A DNA stretch of 64,000 nt from Paenibacillus amylolyticus (GCF_029689945.1 NZ_CP121451.1:248001-312000), one strand, 5' to 3'. Positions 8,822 through 20,000 are shown, counted from the first letter of the stretch. Notes: a model not told the origin generated them from the sequence alone. Translations and numbers: made by a program.

Positions 8822-9861
8822 TAAACATCCGCTCCCGTGAAGGTTACTCGCGCATCTCCTTCAGTAACACGTCCAATGATGTACGCTTCTTCACCAAATG
8901 CTTTCAGTTGTTGCAGAGCTTCGGCTGCATCTGCTTCATTAACAACCAGTACAAGTCCAACACCCATGTTAAATGTGGTGAACATGTCACGGTTCGAGAC
9001 AGATCCCTTTTCCTGCAACAGGTTGAAGATCGGCAGGATCGGCCAAGAGCCGTAATTAATATCCACATTCACGTTGCTTGGCAACATACGTGGAATATTC
9101 TCGATGAAGCCGCCACCTGTAATATGTGCCATGCCTTTTACTTTTACCTTTTCCAGCAGGGACAACAGAGGTTTAACATAGATCTTCGTAGGCTCCAGCA
9201 GGGAATCCCCCAGCTTACCACCCAGCTCCGCTACTTCATCATGCAGATCAAGTCCCGCATCTTCCAACAAAAGTCTGCGCACCAGCGAGAATCCGTTACT
9301 GTGCACACCGCTAGAAGCCAATCCAATTACTGTGTCGCCAGGGGCGATGGTTGTACCGTTGATGATCTTCGCTTTGTCCACGATGCCTACCGTGAATCCG
9401 GCAATATCGTATTCACCTTCACTGTACATGCCCGGCATCTCTGCCGTCTCCCCACCGATCAGCGCACATCCCGATTGATGACAGCCCTCAGCGATACCTG
9501 CAACAATAGCTTCAATCTTCTCAGGGATAACTTTGTCACAAGCCAGATAGTCAAGGAAGAAGAGTGGTTCTGCACCCTGTACCACAATGTCGTTCACACA
9601 CATGGCTACCGCGTCGATACCGATCGTGTCATGACGATCCATCGCAAATGCAATTTTCAGCTTGGTGCCTACGCCATCCGTTCCCGAGACAAGCACTGGC
9701 TCATCGTATTTATCTTTGTTTAAACCGAACAGGGCACCGAATCCACCCAGATCTGTCATCACTTCCGGACGGAAGGTACGCTTCACGTGTTTTTTCATCC
9801 GTTCAACCGCTTCATTACCTGCCGCGATATCGACGCCGGCCTTTTTATATGCTTCAGACAC
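8821..9861 (-). CDS. purM: Phosphoribosylformylglycinamidine cyclo-ligase
   Basis: Protein of 346 residues from a GTG start, exactly the B. subtilis length, beginning [16 protein letters not shown] lies ten bases upstream. Closes the imidazole ring to give AIR (step 5). Features: [45 protein letters not shown] and [20 protein letters not shown] three codons further upstream is open but sits too close to the ribosome site. A palindromic repeat lies just upstream. Confidence 0.97.
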   Translation of the reverse strand: MSEAYKKAGVDIAAGNEAVERMKKHVKRTFRPEVMTDLGGFGALFGLNKDKYDEPVLVSGTDGVGTKLKIAFAMDRHDTIGIDAVAMCVNDIVVQGAEPLFFLDYLACDKVIPEKIEAIVAGIAEGCHQSGCALIGGETAEMPGMYSEGEYDIAGFTVGIVDKAKIINGTTIAPGDTVIGLASSGVHSNGFSLVRRLLLEDAGLDLHDEVAELGGKLGDSLLEPTKIYVKPLLSLLEKVKVKGMAHITGGGFIENIPRMLPSNVNVDINYGSWPILPIFNLLQEKGSVSNRDMFTTFNMGVGLVLVVNEADAAEALQQLKAFGEEAYIIGRVTEGDARVTFTGADV

Positions 9862-9916
9862 AACCCTCACACCCTTCGTATCTTGTATAAATCGAGCTGA
9901 AAATTTTTACACCGTA

Positions 9917-10086
9917 CACTCCGATGACAGAATAACCTTCCAATCGCTGTTATCCCCAGATTTTTTTGATTCCCTTTCTTCAAAGGGAAAATCCGGTGAT
10001 AAAGGCCCAGCATATGCTTTCGAAGCAGCTTTCTTGCAGAAAGCTTTTAGCTTCGCTTCTTCAGTTTTTTCTGTCCTCTCCGTTTT
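9917..10086 (+). repeat. Palindromic intergenic repeat, copy B (upstream of purM)
   Basis: Left arm CACTCCGATGACAGAATAACC, core CAATCGCTGTTATCCCCAGA, central hairpin CCCTTT/AAAGGG, returning arm AAAATCCGGTGATAAAGGC, then the block GCTTTCGAAGCAGC, TTTCTTGCAGAAAGCTTTTAG, and right arm TTTCTGTCCTCTCCGTTT. Copies A, B and C2 share the CGAAGCAGC-type block; D, G and H lack it. Confidence 0.8.
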
Positions 10087-10107
10087 TGTGTAAATGAAAA
10101 ATCCAAC

Positions 10108-10554
10108 TCATATATTGCTACTCATCTCTAACAGATGATTCTGTACCAATTCAAATCCAGCTACGCCGAGCGTATTAAACTGGCTATACTCCTTAATCTG
10201 GAGGTTACGAATGTACTCATCGCCGCAGTATAAATGTCCGGCACACTGGAATACTTGCAGTTCTTTTTTCGCCGGAGTCAGCGGGATGTTACCAACAATG
10301 TTCCATGTGCCATCTTTCAGCAGCTTGGGTGACGTGAAGATCACGTTGCTCTTACGTTTACCATAAGAATAGACAAGGAATGCGCCGTCTTCCAGACTTA
10401 CAGTTTCGTCACGCTGAATGCTCATCACGCCGAAGGAAAATGCCTTTTTGAAACGGTCTTTAAGTGCGCATACCACCTGACATACTGCAAATCGGCCATC
10501 CTTCATCGGAATCAGAAAGATATCACCTTCGTTATAGCTCTTTCTCATCCGCAT
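10108..10554 (-). CDS. Imm26-like (immunity protein 26 family) protein inside the pur operon
   Basis: Protein of 148 residues starting MRMRKSYNEGDIFLIP. The opening GDIFLIPMKDGRFAVCQVV pattern matches my knowledge of the Imm26 family, predicted all-beta immunity proteins of polymorphic toxin systems. No signal peptide or membrane segment. The ATG is three bases after the purF stop with no strong ribosome site of its own, so it is probably coupled to purF. No toxin gene is nearby, so an immunity role is doubtful. Family assignment is by pattern memory only. Confidence 0.6.
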   Translation of the reverse strand: MRMRKSYNEGDIFLIPMKDGRFAVCQVVCALKDRFKKAFSFGVMSIQRDETVSLEDGAFLVYSYGKRKSNVIFTSPKLLKDGTWNIVGNIPLTPAKKELQVFQCAGHLYCGDEYIRNLQIKEYSQFNTLGVAGFELVQNHLLEMSSNI

Positions 10555-10557
10555 GGA

Positions 10558-12036
10558 TTAACAGCTGCAACCGAATTTTTCTTCGCCGCCAAAGTCGAGG
10601 CGGGTTGGGTAGTCATTATCAAAACATGCGAGGCACAGCCCGCCTTTGGGATCATTCTGATTGTCTCCCTGAATTGATGCGATCAGTCCATCCGGACTGA
10701 GGAATGACAGGGAATCCGCATTAATTTCGCGGCAGATCTCTTCCACTGACAGCTGAGAAGCAATCAATTCGCGGCTATCAGGCGTATCGATGCCATAGAA
10801 GCACGGGTTTTTGAATGGTGGTGATGTAATGCGCACATGAACTTCGGTAGCCCCTGCATCACGCAGCATGTTCACGATCCGGCGGGAGGTCGTTCCCCGT
10901 ACAATGGAGTCGTCAATCATGACCACACGTTTGCCTTCCACAACGCGTCGCACGGCGCTAAGCTTCATCTTCACGCCCTGCTCCCGCAATTCCTGACTTG
11001 GCTGGATAAACGTACGTCCGGTGTATTTGTTCTTGATCATACCCATCTCATACGGAATCCCCGTTTGCTCCGCATACCCAATGGCCGCCGAGATACTGGA
11101 ATCTGGTACCCCCGTAACCAAGTCCGCATCCACAAACGACTCAATCGCCATCCGGCTTCCCATCCGTTTACGGGCAGCATGCTGATTCGCACCATTCATA
11201 TCACTATCTGGACGAGCAAAATATATATATTCCATCGCGCATAAAGCCTTGCGGTGTTTGTGATGATCGAAGCGATCTTCATGTAGACCATCCGCATCCA
11301 ACACGAGCAGTTCACCCGGTTCAATATCACGAATTAACTCTGCGCCGATTGTTTCCAGTGCACAAGTCTCGGATGCAAACAGATACGCATCGCCCAGCTT
11401 ACCCATCGTCAGCGGACGAAGTCCGTGAGGATCGGAAGCCACGAGCAGCTTGTCGTTGGTCATGATCAGGAATGCATAACCGCCCACAATGCGCTGGAAT
11501 GCCTCTTTTGCCGCTTCCACAAGCCCTTTGGAGGATCGTGCAATCAGATGCGCAATAACCTCGGTATCACTTGTTGTTTGGAAAATGGAACCGCTCTGCT
11601 CCAGCTCACGCCGGATCGTTGGTGCATTCACAATGTTTCCGTTGGTCGCTACTGCCAAATCACCGTCACGGTATTTGAATACCAATGGCTGTGCGTTCGT
11701 CAGTTTGCTGTCACCACTTGTGGAATACCGGACATGTCCAATCGAAATATCGCCGGTTAACGTCTGCATCAGGTCTTTGGTGAATACTTCCTTCACCAGA
11801 CCCATGCCGCGGTGATAGTTAAATTGACTGCCATCACTCACACACATGCCTGCACTTTCTTCGCCCCGATGTTGCAGCGCATGCAGTCCATAATAAGAAA
11901 GAGAAGCTGCGTCAGGGTGTCTAAACACCCCGAACACGCCGCATTCTTCCTTCAATTTGTCGAGTCCTTCCTTGCCGGACCCTTCATTATAATAATCGCC
12001 TGTCCACAATTGTCCTGTCGTCAGTTCATGAGACAT
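10558..12036 (-). CDS. purF: Amidophosphoribosyltransferase
   Basis: Protein of 492 residues; committed step PRPP plus glutamine to phosphoribosylamine. A propeptide of 31 residues precedes the catalytic Cys32 (EECGVFGVF). Glutaminase domain to about 260; PRPP loop [18 protein letters not shown] around 360. The C-terminal GGLCLACF cysteines together with upstream ones fit the 4Fe-4S type of B. subtilis. The ATG lies within the end of purL (16-base overlap), with GGGAGG ten bases upstream. Confidence 0.97.
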   Translation of the reverse strand: MSHELTTGQLWTGDYYNEGSGKEGLDKLKEECGVFGVFRHPDAASLSYYGLHALQHRGEESAGMCVSDGSQFNYHRGMGLVKEVFTKDLMQTLTGDISIGHVRYSTSGDSKLTNAQPLVFKYRDGDLAVATNGNIVNAPTIRRELEQSGSIFQTTSDTEVIAHLIARSSKGLVEAAKEAFQRIVGGYAFLIMTNDKLLVASDPHGLRPLTMGKLGDAYLFASETCALETIGAELIRDIEPGELLVLDADGLHEDRFDHHKHRKALCAMEYIYFARPDSDMNGANQHAARKRMGSRMAIESFVDADLVTGVPDSSISAAIGYAEQTGIPYEMGMIKNKYTGRTFIQPSQELREQGVKMKLSAVRRVVEGKRVVMIDDSIVRGTTSRRIVNMLRDAGATEVHVRITSPPFKNPCFYGIDTPDSRELIASQLSVEEICREINADSLSFLSPDGLIASIQGDNQNDPKGGLCLACFDNDYPTRLDFGGEEKFGCSC

Positions 12037-14263
12037 GGAATCGCATCCTCCCAGACCTGAGCCAAGCCTCCTACAGGTTCGCTCACGGCTGATGTTCCGT
12101 TCAATTCAATCGTCAGGTTACTTCCTTCTACACGGCCAATCACAGCTACAGGTACACCGCGCTCACGTACAAATGCTTCAAGTTTACCCGCTTGCTCTGG
12201 CGTAGCCGACAACAAGATACGGGATTGGCTCTCACTGAACAGGGCGTGATCTGCACGCAGTGCAGTCTCCACATTCACCTGTGCGCCTAAGTTACCGCTG
12301 ATACAGGATTCTGCAAGTGCTACAGCCAAGCCACCTTCGGACAAGTCATGCGCCGAGCGAACGAGACCGGATTGAATGGCTTCCAGTACCGTGCTGAGCA
12401 ACGCTTTTTCCGTTTGCAAATTCAGTTCTGGCGGACGACCTTCCGTCTGACCATGAACCGCGTATTGCAACTCGCTGCCGCCGAGTTCAGCTTTGGTTTC
12501 ACCGAGAAGAATGATCACATCACCTTCGGATTTGAAAGCCTGTGTCGTGATATGATCCGTATCATGAACGAGACCTACCATACCGACCACTGGCGTTGGA
12601 TAGATGGAGCCTTTGGCGTTTTCATTGTACAGACTTACGTTACCACCGATAACCGGTGTATCCAGCACACGGCAAGCTTCTGCCATACCGTCTACTGCCT
12701 TTTCCATCTGCCAGAAAATATCCGGCTTCTCCGGGTTACCGAAGTTCAGGTTGTCCGTAATTGCCAGCGGCTCTGCACCGGAACATACAATGTTACGCGC
12801 AGCTTCACTCACGGCAATCCGTCCGCCAACTTCAGGATCAAGGTACACATAACGTCCGTTACAGTCCGTTGTCATCGCAAGACCTTTGCGTGTTCCACGA
12901 ATCGTTACAACGGCTGCATCCGAACCTGGACGTACGGCCGTGCTGGTACGCACCATGTAGTCGTATTGATCATACACCCACTTTTTACTCGCTACCGTTG
13001 GTGAAGCCAGCACTTGTTTCAGCGCTCCGCCGAGATCCGACACTTCGTCGTAACGAAGCGTGTCGATGGAAGCACTCGCTTCATAGTATGCAGGTACAGA
13101 AGATGGCTTGTCATACACCGGACATTCGTCAACCAGTGCCGTAACTGGCATATCGCCAACCACTTCGCCGTGATGGATCAATTTCAGACGACCGTCATCC
13201 GTAACTTTACCGACTTTGGCACAGATTACGCCCCAACGTTCAAAGATTTCCATCGCCTGCGCCTCATCCTTCGGCTCAACGACGAACAACATACGCTCCT
13301 GAGACTCGGACAGCATCATCTCGTAAGGTGTCATGCCTTCTTCACGCTGTGGCACTTGATCCAGATACAATTCCAGACCGTTGCCCGCTTTACTTGCCAT
13401 CTCCGCACTCGAACATGTCAGACCAGCAGCACCCATATCCTGAATACCCAGCACGATGCCCGTGTCGATCAATTCCAGACAGGATTCCATGACCAGTTTC
13501 TCCATGAACGGATCACCAACCTGAACGGCTGTACGCTGGGACTCGGATTCTTCTGTCAGCTCAACGGATGCAAACGTTGCACCGTGGATACCGTCACGAC
13601 CTGTTGGTGGGCCCACGTAATACACCGGGTTACCTACACCTTTGGCTACACCGCGCTGAATCTTGTCATGATCAATCAGACCGACACACATCGCGTTAAC
13701 GAGCGGATTGCCTTCATAGCTCTCATCAAACATCACTTCACCTGCAACGGTAGGAATACCGATACAGTTACCATATCCCGCAATGCCGGCTACGACGTGC
13801 TCGAACAAATATTTAACACGATCGCTCTCCAGCTTACCGAAACGAAGAGAGTTCAGAAGCGCTACCGGTCTGGCACCCATGGAGAAAATATCACGGATAA
13901 TACCGCCCACACCTGTTGCTGCCCTTGATAAGGTTCTACCGCGGAAGGGTGGTTATGGCTTTCAATTTTGAAAACAACGGCCTGGTTGTCACCGATATCT
14001 ACGATTCCGGCACCTTCACCAGGTCCCATCAGGACACGAGGGCCGCTTGTCGGGAAACGACGCAAGAGCGGCTTGGAGTTTTTGTATGCACAGTGCTCTG
14101 ACCACATGACGCTGAATACACCGATTTCCGTGTAATTTGGCTTGCGGCCCATGAACTCACAGATCAGCTCATACTCGCTGTCAGACACGCCCATCTGTGC
14201 GTAAAGTTTATGTTCTGCGACCTGTTCTGCTGTTGGCTCCTTAGCGGATAGCTGCTGCGTCAT
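12021..14263 (-). CDS. purL: Phosphoribosylformylglycinamidine synthase, large subunit (frameshift in this sequence)
   Basis: Amidates FGAR to FGAM with PurQ and PurS (step 4). The frame breaks once: the first part ends [13 protein letters not shown] and then goes out of frame, and the rest resumes [20 protein letters not shown]. Restoring one G in the run at 13922-13924 rejoins them to 747 residues (B. subtilis about 742). Motifs: [46 protein letters not shown] segment, [15 protein letters not shown] at 14263 with GGAGGG six bases upstream. A sequence error is likelier than a real null. Confidence 0.93.
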
Positions 14264-14930
14264 GCCGATCCCTCCATGCTTTCAAAATAGATGTAAACAT
14301 ACGTTTGCCGTCTTCCGAACCTAGCAGTGAATCCACTGCACGCTCTGGATGCGGCATCATGCCAACCACATTTCCACCCTCGTTGCAGATTCCCGCGATA
14401 TCACCCAGGGAACCATTCGGGTTCGTACCATACGTAAATACGATCTGGTTGTTCGCTTGCAGACTCGCGAGCGTCTCCTCGTCGCAATAATAGTTGCCTT
14501 CACCGTGAGCAATCGGGATAATAATCTCTTCGCCCGGTGCATAATCACGTGTAAATGGTGTATCCGCATTTGCTACTTTCAATACCGTATCGTGACAACG
14601 GAATTTCAGGGATGTGTTACGGATCAACGCACCTGGAAGCAACCCCGCTTCCGTCAGGATTTGGAATCCGTTGCAAATACCCAAAATATATTTACCTTGT
14701 TCAGCAGCTTTCGCTACCTCGTTCATTACCGGTGCAAAGCGGGAAATCGCTCCGCAGCGCAGATAGTCTCCGTAAGAGAAACCACCCGGAACCAGAATAC
14801 AATCATAAGCCGATAGATCTGTAGCCGTGTGCCATACATAATCAACCTCTTGTCCAATCGCATCTTCCACTGCCTTGTAACAGTCGATGTCGCAGTTGGA
14901 GCCAGGGAACACAAGAACTGCAAATTTCAT
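14241..14930 (-). CDS. purQ: Phosphoribosylformylglycinamidine synthase, glutaminase subunit
   Basis: Protein of 229 residues; class I glutamine amidotransferase supplying ammonia to PurL. Start [14 protein letters not shown]; nucleophile Cys in [10 protein letters not shown]; catalytic His and Glu in [10 protein letters not shown]. Starts four bases after the purS stop and overlaps purL by 23 bases. Confidence 0.97.
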   Translation of the reverse strand: MKFAVLVFPGSNCDIDCYKAVEDAIGQEVDYVWHTATDLSAYDCILVPGGFSYGDYLRCGAISRFAPVMNEVAKAAEQGKYILGICNGFQILTEAGLLPGALIRNTSLKFRCHDTVLKVANADTPFTRDYAPGEEIIIPIAHGEGNYYCDEETLASLQANNQIVFTYGTNPNGSLGDIAGICNEGGNVVGMMPHPERAVDSLLGSEDGKRMFTSILKAWRDRHDAAAIR

Positions 14931-14934
14931 GAGA

Positions 14935-15180
14935 TTAACCCTCCAATTCGTAGCGGTAATCTTCAACAACGGTGTTGGCCAGCAGCTTTTCACACATGAC
15001 TTTCAAACGTTTCTCCGCTTCCGCACGATCTGTTGTATCCAGGTTCAGTTCCATGACTTTACCGATCCGTACACTTTCCACTTCGTTGAATCCCATGGAA
15101 TGCAGGGCTCCTTGAACGGCTACGCCTTGCGGGTCGAGTACGCTTTGCTTAATAGTGACATATACGGTTGCTTTGATCAT
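14935..15180 (-). CDS. purS: Phosphoribosylformylglycinamidine synthase subunit PurS
   Basis: Protein of 81 residues; small structural subunit bridging PurL and PurQ in Gram-positive bacteria. Begins [19 protein letters not shown] and contains [12 protein letters not shown]. The ATG at 15180 has GAGGAGG about 12 bases upstream. The same frame stays open further upstream into repeat DNA, but that extension has no family similarity and is not included. Confidence 0.95.
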   Translation of the reverse strand: MIKATVYVTIKQSVLDPQGVAVQGALHSMGFNEVESVRIGKVMELNLDTTDRAEAEKRLKVMCEKLLANTVVEDYRYELEG

Positions 15181-15253
15181 GATCCTTATGTTCCTCCTCA
15201 GTAATGAACGGGATAAATGCTTTATGCTGTTAAAAGGTGGGGCGTTGGTGCTT

Positions 15254-15386
15254 GCTCCGAAGCGGATTGTTCTTCCGGTCGCTTGTTGTCCCCAGGTTTT
15301 TTGGATTGTTTTGGCCCGCGGTGCGGTCAAAACCCGGGGACAAAGGCGAACGCTTCGCTCCTTTAAGAACAATTCCGCCCCTCCGC
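15254..15386 (+). repeat. Palindromic intergenic repeat, copy D (purC-purS gap)
   Basis: The clearest palindrome of the set. Outer arms GCGGATTGTTCTT and AAGAACAATTCCGC; inner arms TTGTCCCCaGGTTTT and AAAACCcGGGGACAA; between them the family signature AAGGCGAACGCTTCGCTCC. The whole element could fold into one long hairpin on either strand. Confidence 0.85.
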
Positions 15387-15579
15387 TAGTCCATACGATG
15401 TTTTTTAAAGGCCTAAACCTTTTACGTTGCACGGTGTGTAATGGTCGAGACTGACCATTATGTGAAAACAATGAATGGTCTTTGAGCAACTTTAGTGATT
15501 AGGAATTTAATACTTTTAATTCTTTCCGGCTTCCCTACCTGTGGGAAGCCATCGCTCTTCATTGCCTCCCCCACCAGTT
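15387..15579. other. Non-coding stretch with simple hairpins
   Basis: Between repeats D and F. Perfect hairpins: TAATGGTC/GACCATTA at 15439-15460 and GGCTTCCC/GGGAAGCC at 15528-15550; another, CCAGT/ACTGG, lies just beyond at about 15576-15591. None has a clear T tract in the operon's direction. No gene seen. Confidence 0.5.
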
Positions 15580-15705
15580 TGAACACTGGCGGAGGGAAAG
15601 ATTTGAGCTAGAGAAACGAAGTGCTCGCCTTTGCAACCGGAATGTTTCCTTTTGAAAAAAGGATTCGATCCAAACATTCCGGGGCAACAGCGATCAAAAG
15701 CCAAA
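15580..15705 (-). repeat. Palindromic intergenic repeat, copy F (inverted orientation)
   Basis: Same family on the opposite strand: GATCGCTGTTGCCCCGGAATG, inner arms CCGGAATGTTT/AAACATTCCGG (11 bases, perfect), then AAAGGCGAGCACTTCGTTTCTC and CCCTCCGCC. It differs in orientation from its neighbours D and C. Confidence 0.75.
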
Positions 15706-15771
15706 CTTTCCCATAGCTTCTCTCTCAAACGTTAGCTTTCTCAAACTTTCCCGTAGCTCACTCAAACGTTA

Positions 15772-16644
15772 TTATTTCGTTAGACGGTTATAAATATCGA
15801 CGTATCTGGCGGTTGTTGCTTCAACTACGGCTTGTGGGAGTGGATCAGGTTTGCTGTTCTTGTCCCAATCCGTTCCGGCGAGATAGGTGCGCACTGGTTC
15901 TTTATCCATGCTGTCGATCTCGATATCGAGTTCATAATTCTCTTTGGCCCAGAAGCGTGAAGCATCTGGGGTGAAGATTTCGTCAATCAGGATCACCTTG
16001 CCATCCACGATGCCGAACTCGAATTTGCAGTCTGCCAGAATGATGCCACGCTGATCACAGTAATCACGGGCGAATTCGTACAAGCGCAAGCTTTTTTCCT
16101 GAAGCTCCAATGCAAGTCCGTCTCCAACCAGTTCTTTCATGCGATCCATCGAAATGTCCTCGTCGTGCCCTACATCGTTTTTGGCTGCCGGTGTGAAAAT
16201 GGGAACCTCGAGCTTGGCATTTTTGCGAAGTCCATCAGGCAGTTTAATACCATTCACTTCACCGCTTGTCTCATACTGTCTCCATCCACCACCAGTGATG
16301 TATCCACGCACGACACACTCAATATCAATGCGTTCTGCTTTGCGGGTTACCATGATGCGGTCTTTGAGCAATTCTGGGTCTGTGATGAGGTCGCCCAGTT
16401 GATTCACATCGGTATGAACGACATGATTCTCCATCATGCTACCTGTCAGTTCAAACCAGAAACTGCTGAGTTTATTCAGTACGTTTCCTTTCTCGGGAAC
16501 CGCCGGGTCCAGCACGTAATCAAATGCCGAGATTCGGTCGGTAACCACGATCAGAAAATGTTCACCCAGATCGTACAATTCACGTACTTTTCCTTTATAT
16601 AACAGAGGTGCTTTAACGAGATCTGCCGCAGTGGACAGTGCCAT
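15772..16644 (-). CDS. purC: SAICAR synthetase
   Basis: Protein of 290 residues; joins aspartate to CAIR using ATP (step 8). Motifs: LLYKGKVRELYDLG, VVTDRISAFDYVL, VVRGYITGGGW, LADCKFEFGI and LIDEIFTPDASRFW. Longer than the roughly 240-residue B. subtilis enzyme, with extra sequence in the middle and C-terminus typical of the long PurC form. AGAAGGTG precedes the ATG. Repeat-bearing gaps lie on both sides, so it is the least tightly packed gene of the operon. Confidence 0.96.
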   Translation of the reverse strand: MALSTAADLVKAPLLYKGKVRELYDLGEHFLIVVTDRISAFDYVLDPAVPEKGNVLNKLSSFWFELTGSMMENHVVHTDVNQLGDLITDPELLKDRIMVTRKAERIDIECVVRGYITGGGWRQYETSGEVNGIKLPDGLRKNAKLEVPIFTPAAKNDVGHDEDISMDRMKELVGDGLALELQEKSLRLYEFARDYCDQRGIILADCKFEFGIVDGKVILIDEIFTPDASRFWAKENYELDIEIDSMDKEPVRTYLAGTDWDKNSKPDPLPQAVVEATTARYVDIYNRLTK

Positions 16645-16703
16645 GGGTTCACCTTCTTTCAGGAGATGTAAAATATAAGTTCAATTCCCCTCATCACGCG
16701 GGC

Positions 16704-16832
16704 CACTCCGAATGCAGAACAACCTTTCGATCGCTGTTATTCCCGGATTTTTTTCCTTACTTTCAAAGGGTTAAAATCCGGGAATAAAGGCGAACACTTC
16801 GTTTCTCCAGGTTTTTTCTGCCTTCTCCGTTC
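16704..16832 (+). repeat. Palindromic intergenic repeat, copy C (purB-purC gap)
   Basis: Left arm CACTCCGAATGCAGAACAACC, GATCGCTG, perfect 13-base inner arms ATTCCCGGATTTT/AAAATCCGGGAAT, then AAAGGCGAACACTTCGTTTCTCC and right arm TTTTCTGCCTTCTCCGTTCC. Confidence 0.85.
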
Positions 16833-16879
16833 CAGCGTGAACACATAATCAACCTATACTTTAAGAGAAAAACTTGTTC

Positions 16880-16977
16880 CAAGCTTGATAAAGACGCAGC
16901 GTATGCTTCCGAAGTAGCTTTCTTTCAGAAAGCTTTTAGCTTGGCTTCTTAAGCTTATTTCTGTCCTCTTCGTTCCC
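16880..16977 (+). repeat. Palindromic intergenic repeat, partial copy C2
   Basis: Right half only: GTATGCTTCCGAAGTAGC, TTTCTTTCAGAAAGCTTTTAG, then TTTCTGTCCTCTTCGTTCC. Follows copy C in the same orientation; together they nearly fill the 377-base purB-purC gap. Confidence 0.75.
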
Positions 16978-17021
16978 TGCTGGTCCATCGTTCTGTGCTA
17001 TAGCCTTATGGGAGTTATATA

Positions 17022-18319
17022 TTAGTCGTTCAAGCCGAGCTTTTTGAAGATGGTATCGACATGCTTCAGGTGCCATGACGGGTTGAACGCATCTGCGATT
17101 TCTTCTTCATTCAGTACTTCCGTAATTTCCGAAGTGGATTTCACGATATCCTGGAACTGACGTTGTTCTTCCCATGCTTGCATCGCACGTGGTTGAACGG
17201 TATCGTACGCTTGCTCGCGGCTGAAGCCTTTGTCAATCAGCTTGGTCATGATGCGACCGGAGAATGGTACTCCGTAGGTGCGCTCCATGTTTCGTTTCAT
17301 ATTTTCAGGGAATACGGTCAGGTTCTTGACGATGTTACCAAAACGGTTGAGCATGTAGTTCAGCAGCATCGTTGCATCCGGCAGAATGATACGTTCTACA
17401 GAAGAGTGCGAGATGTCGCGTTCGTGCCAGAGCGTTACGTTCTCGTATGCCGATACCATATGTCCGCGAATGACGCGGGACAGGCCGGAGATGTTTTCAC
17501 TGCCGATCGGGTTACGCTTGTGCGGCATTGCGGAAGATCCTTTTTGACCTTTAGCAAAAGCTTCTTCCACTTCACGGAATTCACTCTTCTGCAGTGCACG
17601 TACCTCTGTAGCGAACTTGTCCAGGGACGTTGCGATCAACGCCAGTGTAGCCATATACTCCGCGTGACGGTCACGTTGCAATGTTTGAGTTGAGATTGGT
17701 GCAGGTTTCGTGCCCAGCTTCTCGCAGACAAACTCTTCGACAAACGGATCGATGTTCGCGTACGTTCCTACTGCACCTGAGATTTTGCCGTATTGTACAT
17801 TGTCTGCTGCATGACGGAAACGCTCCAGGTTCCGTTTCATCTCTTCATGCCACAACGCCATTTTCAGTCCAAAAGTTGTTGGCTCTGCATGTACCCGTGC
17901 GTACGTCCCATCATTGGGGTGTGCTGATAAGCCAAAGCTTTTTCACGAAGAATTTCAATGAAATTCACAATATCCTTTTCCAGAATCTCATTCGCTTGAC
18001 GAAGTACATATCCCAGGGCCGTATCCACGACATCTGTGGAAGTCAGTCCGTAGTGTACCCATTTCCGCTCTGCACCCAGACTTTCAGATACCGTACGTGT
18101 AAATGCGATAACGTCATGACGTGTTTCCTGTTCAATCTCATAGATGCGGTCGATGTCAAAAGATGCGTTCTGACGAAGCAATGCTGCTTCTTCCTTAGGG
18201 ATTACACCCAGTTCAGCCCATGCCTCACATGCACAGATTTCAACTTCCAGCCACGATTGGAATTTGTTCTCTTCGGTCCAGATGGCTCTCATTTCAGGTC
18301 TGCTATAACGTTCAATCAT
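17022..18319 (-). CDS. purB: Adenylosuccinate lyase (frameshift in this sequence)
   Basis: Cleaves fumarate from SAICAR and from adenylosuccinate. The frame breaks after TPMMGRTHG; adding one G to the run at 17894-17896 gives the expected [21 protein letters not shown] continuation and a 432-residue protein (B. subtilis 431). Motifs: [15 protein letters not shown], the signature loop [15 protein letters not shown], and [14 protein letters not shown]. The ATG overlaps the purK stop (ATGA). Confidence 0.93.
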
Positions 18320-19518
18320 GAATTTGTATTCCTCCAGAGGTTAGTTTGTTCAATCCATTGCAATCCTTCTTCAACATCCTGACAAAGCAGATTCACATGC
18401 CCCATCTTACGTCCTGTTTTCGCTTCGGTTTTACCATATATGTGAAGCTTGGGAATCACACCGAGTTCGATCGCTTCTGCATCAGGTTGCCCTGTTCTGG
18501 CGATAATGCCTTCCAGATGTTCTCCAAGCACATTGACCATGACGACTGGGCTCAATAATGAAGTGTCTCCAAGTGGTAATCCGCAGATCGCACGGATATG
18601 TTGTTCGAACTGAGAAGTCGCACAAGCTTCCATCGTATAGTGACCGGAATTATGCGGTCTTGGCGCCAGTTCGTTGACATACAGTCTTCCATCCGCCGCT
18701 ACAAACAATTCCACAGCAAGCAACCCGACAGCCTTCATTGATTCTGCCACCGCTGCTGCCAGCTTTTGGGCTTCAATCTGGATGTCACTGGCAACTCTAG
18801 CCGGTACAATGGAAGCATGCAAAATGTTATTTACATGAATGTTCTCCGCTGGCGGGAACGTCTTGATCTCCCCATTTGTACTGCGCGCGACGACGACCGA
18901 GATCTCGCATTCAAACTTGATGAATTGTTCCAGCACCAGTTCCGCACCTGTAGCTGCAAGGTCTTCGTACGCAGCCATAGCCTCATCCGCTTTCCGAATT
19001 ACACGCTGGCCTTTGCCATCGTAGCCTCCAGTCACCGTCTTGAGTACACATGGCACGCCAAGTTCGCTTACAGCAGCAAGCATCGTATCCGCACTCGTGA
19101 TCTCGCGATAAGGCGCGACCCTCACACCAGCGGCTTCAATCGCACGCTTTTCTCGCAACCGATGTTGTGTGGTGTACAATAACGCACTTCCTTGCGGAAC
19201 GTACGACTCACGCTCCAGCAGGCCAGCGACTTCTGCATCCACATTTTCGAATTCGTACGTAATGACATCACATTGCCGAGCCAGTTCAAGCGCAGCTTTG
19301 GCATCGTCATATCCCGCTTCAATCTGACGAGCCACTTGACCACAAGGTGCATCTGAGGCGGGATCAAGAGTCACGAATCGGTACCCCATTGCCGTTCCTG
19401 CGAGCGTCATCATCCGTCCGAGTTGTCCGCCTCCAAGAATACCGATAGTTGTTTTGCCAGGTAGCAAGACTTGTTGTATTCCGCCTGCCGTACCGGATGA
19501 ATTCCCTGCACTACTCAT
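18316..19518 (-). CDS. purK: N5-carboxyaminoimidazole ribonucleotide synthetase
   Basis: Protein of 400 residues, ATP-grasp enzyme converting AIR and bicarbonate to N5-CAIR. An N-terminal extension of about 20 residues precedes [15 protein letters not shown]; also [30 protein letters not shown] and [15 protein letters not shown]. The start overlaps the purE stop (ATGA) and the stop overlaps the purB start, so purE-K-B are translationally chained. Confidence 0.97.
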   Translation of the reverse strand: MSSAGNSSGTAGGIQQVLLPGKTTIGILGGGQLGRMMTLAGTAMGYRFVTLDPASDAPCGQVARQIEAGYDDAKAALELARQCDVITYEFENVDAEVAGLLERESYVPQGSALLYTTQHRLREKRAIEAAGVRVAPYREITSADTMLAAVSELGVPCVLKTVTGGYDGKGQRVIRKADEAMAAYEDLAATGAELVLEQFIKFECEISVVVARSTNGEIKTFPPAENIHVNNILHASIVPARVASDIQIEAQKLAAAVAESMKAVGLLAVELFVAADGRLYVNELAPRPHNSGHYTMEACATSQFEQHIRAICGLPLGDTSLLSPVVMVNVLGEHLEGIIARTGQPDAEAIELGVIPKLHIYGKTEAKTGRKMGHVNLLCQDVEEGLQWIEQTNLWRNTNS

Positions 19519-20000
19519 AGTTCATCACTGCTTTCGAGTACTTCTTGTTTAATGCGCTCCCTGCGAGCTTCAGAACGACGTTGGACCTCCGGGTCAAAAG
19601 CACCGATCATTTGAGCTGCCAGCAATCCTGCATTCGTTGCTCCTGCCTTGCCAATCGCCACCGTTGCGACGGGAATACCACCAGGCATCTGAACAATGGA
19701 CAACAAGGAATCGAGACCATTCAATGCTTTGGATTGAACGGGAACGCCAATGACCGGAAGCATCGTTTTGGAAGCGACCATACCGGGTAGATGTGCTGCC
19801 CCGCCTGCGCCTGCAATGATCACCTTGAATCCCCGATTAATGGCTTGCTCTGCGTATTCGAACATCAGATCCGGTGTACGATGGGCCGAGACCACCTTTT
19901 TCTCATATCCGATTTCCAGTTCATCCAGCACCTCGCACGCATGCTTCATCGTTTCCCAATCTGACTTGCTGCCCATAATTACAGCGACTTGCAGTGACAT
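19515..20000 (-). CDS. purE: N5-CAIR mutase
   Basis: Protein of 161 residues; first gene of the operon, rearranges N5-CAIR to CAIR. Motifs: [23 protein letters not shown] and [12 protein letters not shown] use the ATG at 20000 (GGGAG 12 bases upstream); an in-frame TTG four codons earlier sits on top of that ribosome site. Its leader carries the guanine riboswitch and terminator described below. Confidence 0.97.
   Translation of the reverse strand: MSLQVAVIMGSKSDWETMKHACEVLDELEIGYEKKVVSAHRTPDLMFEYAEQAINRGFKVIIAGAGGAAHLPGMVASKTMLPVIGVPVQSKALNGLDSLLSIVQMPGGIPVATVAIGKAGATNAGLLAAQMIGAFDPEVQRRSEARRERIKQEVLESSDEL

Noticed and set aside
14935..15489. A longer purS frame reaching upstream to 15489
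   Set aside because: Residues before MIKATVYV come from repeat DNA, have no family similarity, and the ATG at 15180 has a good ribosome site.
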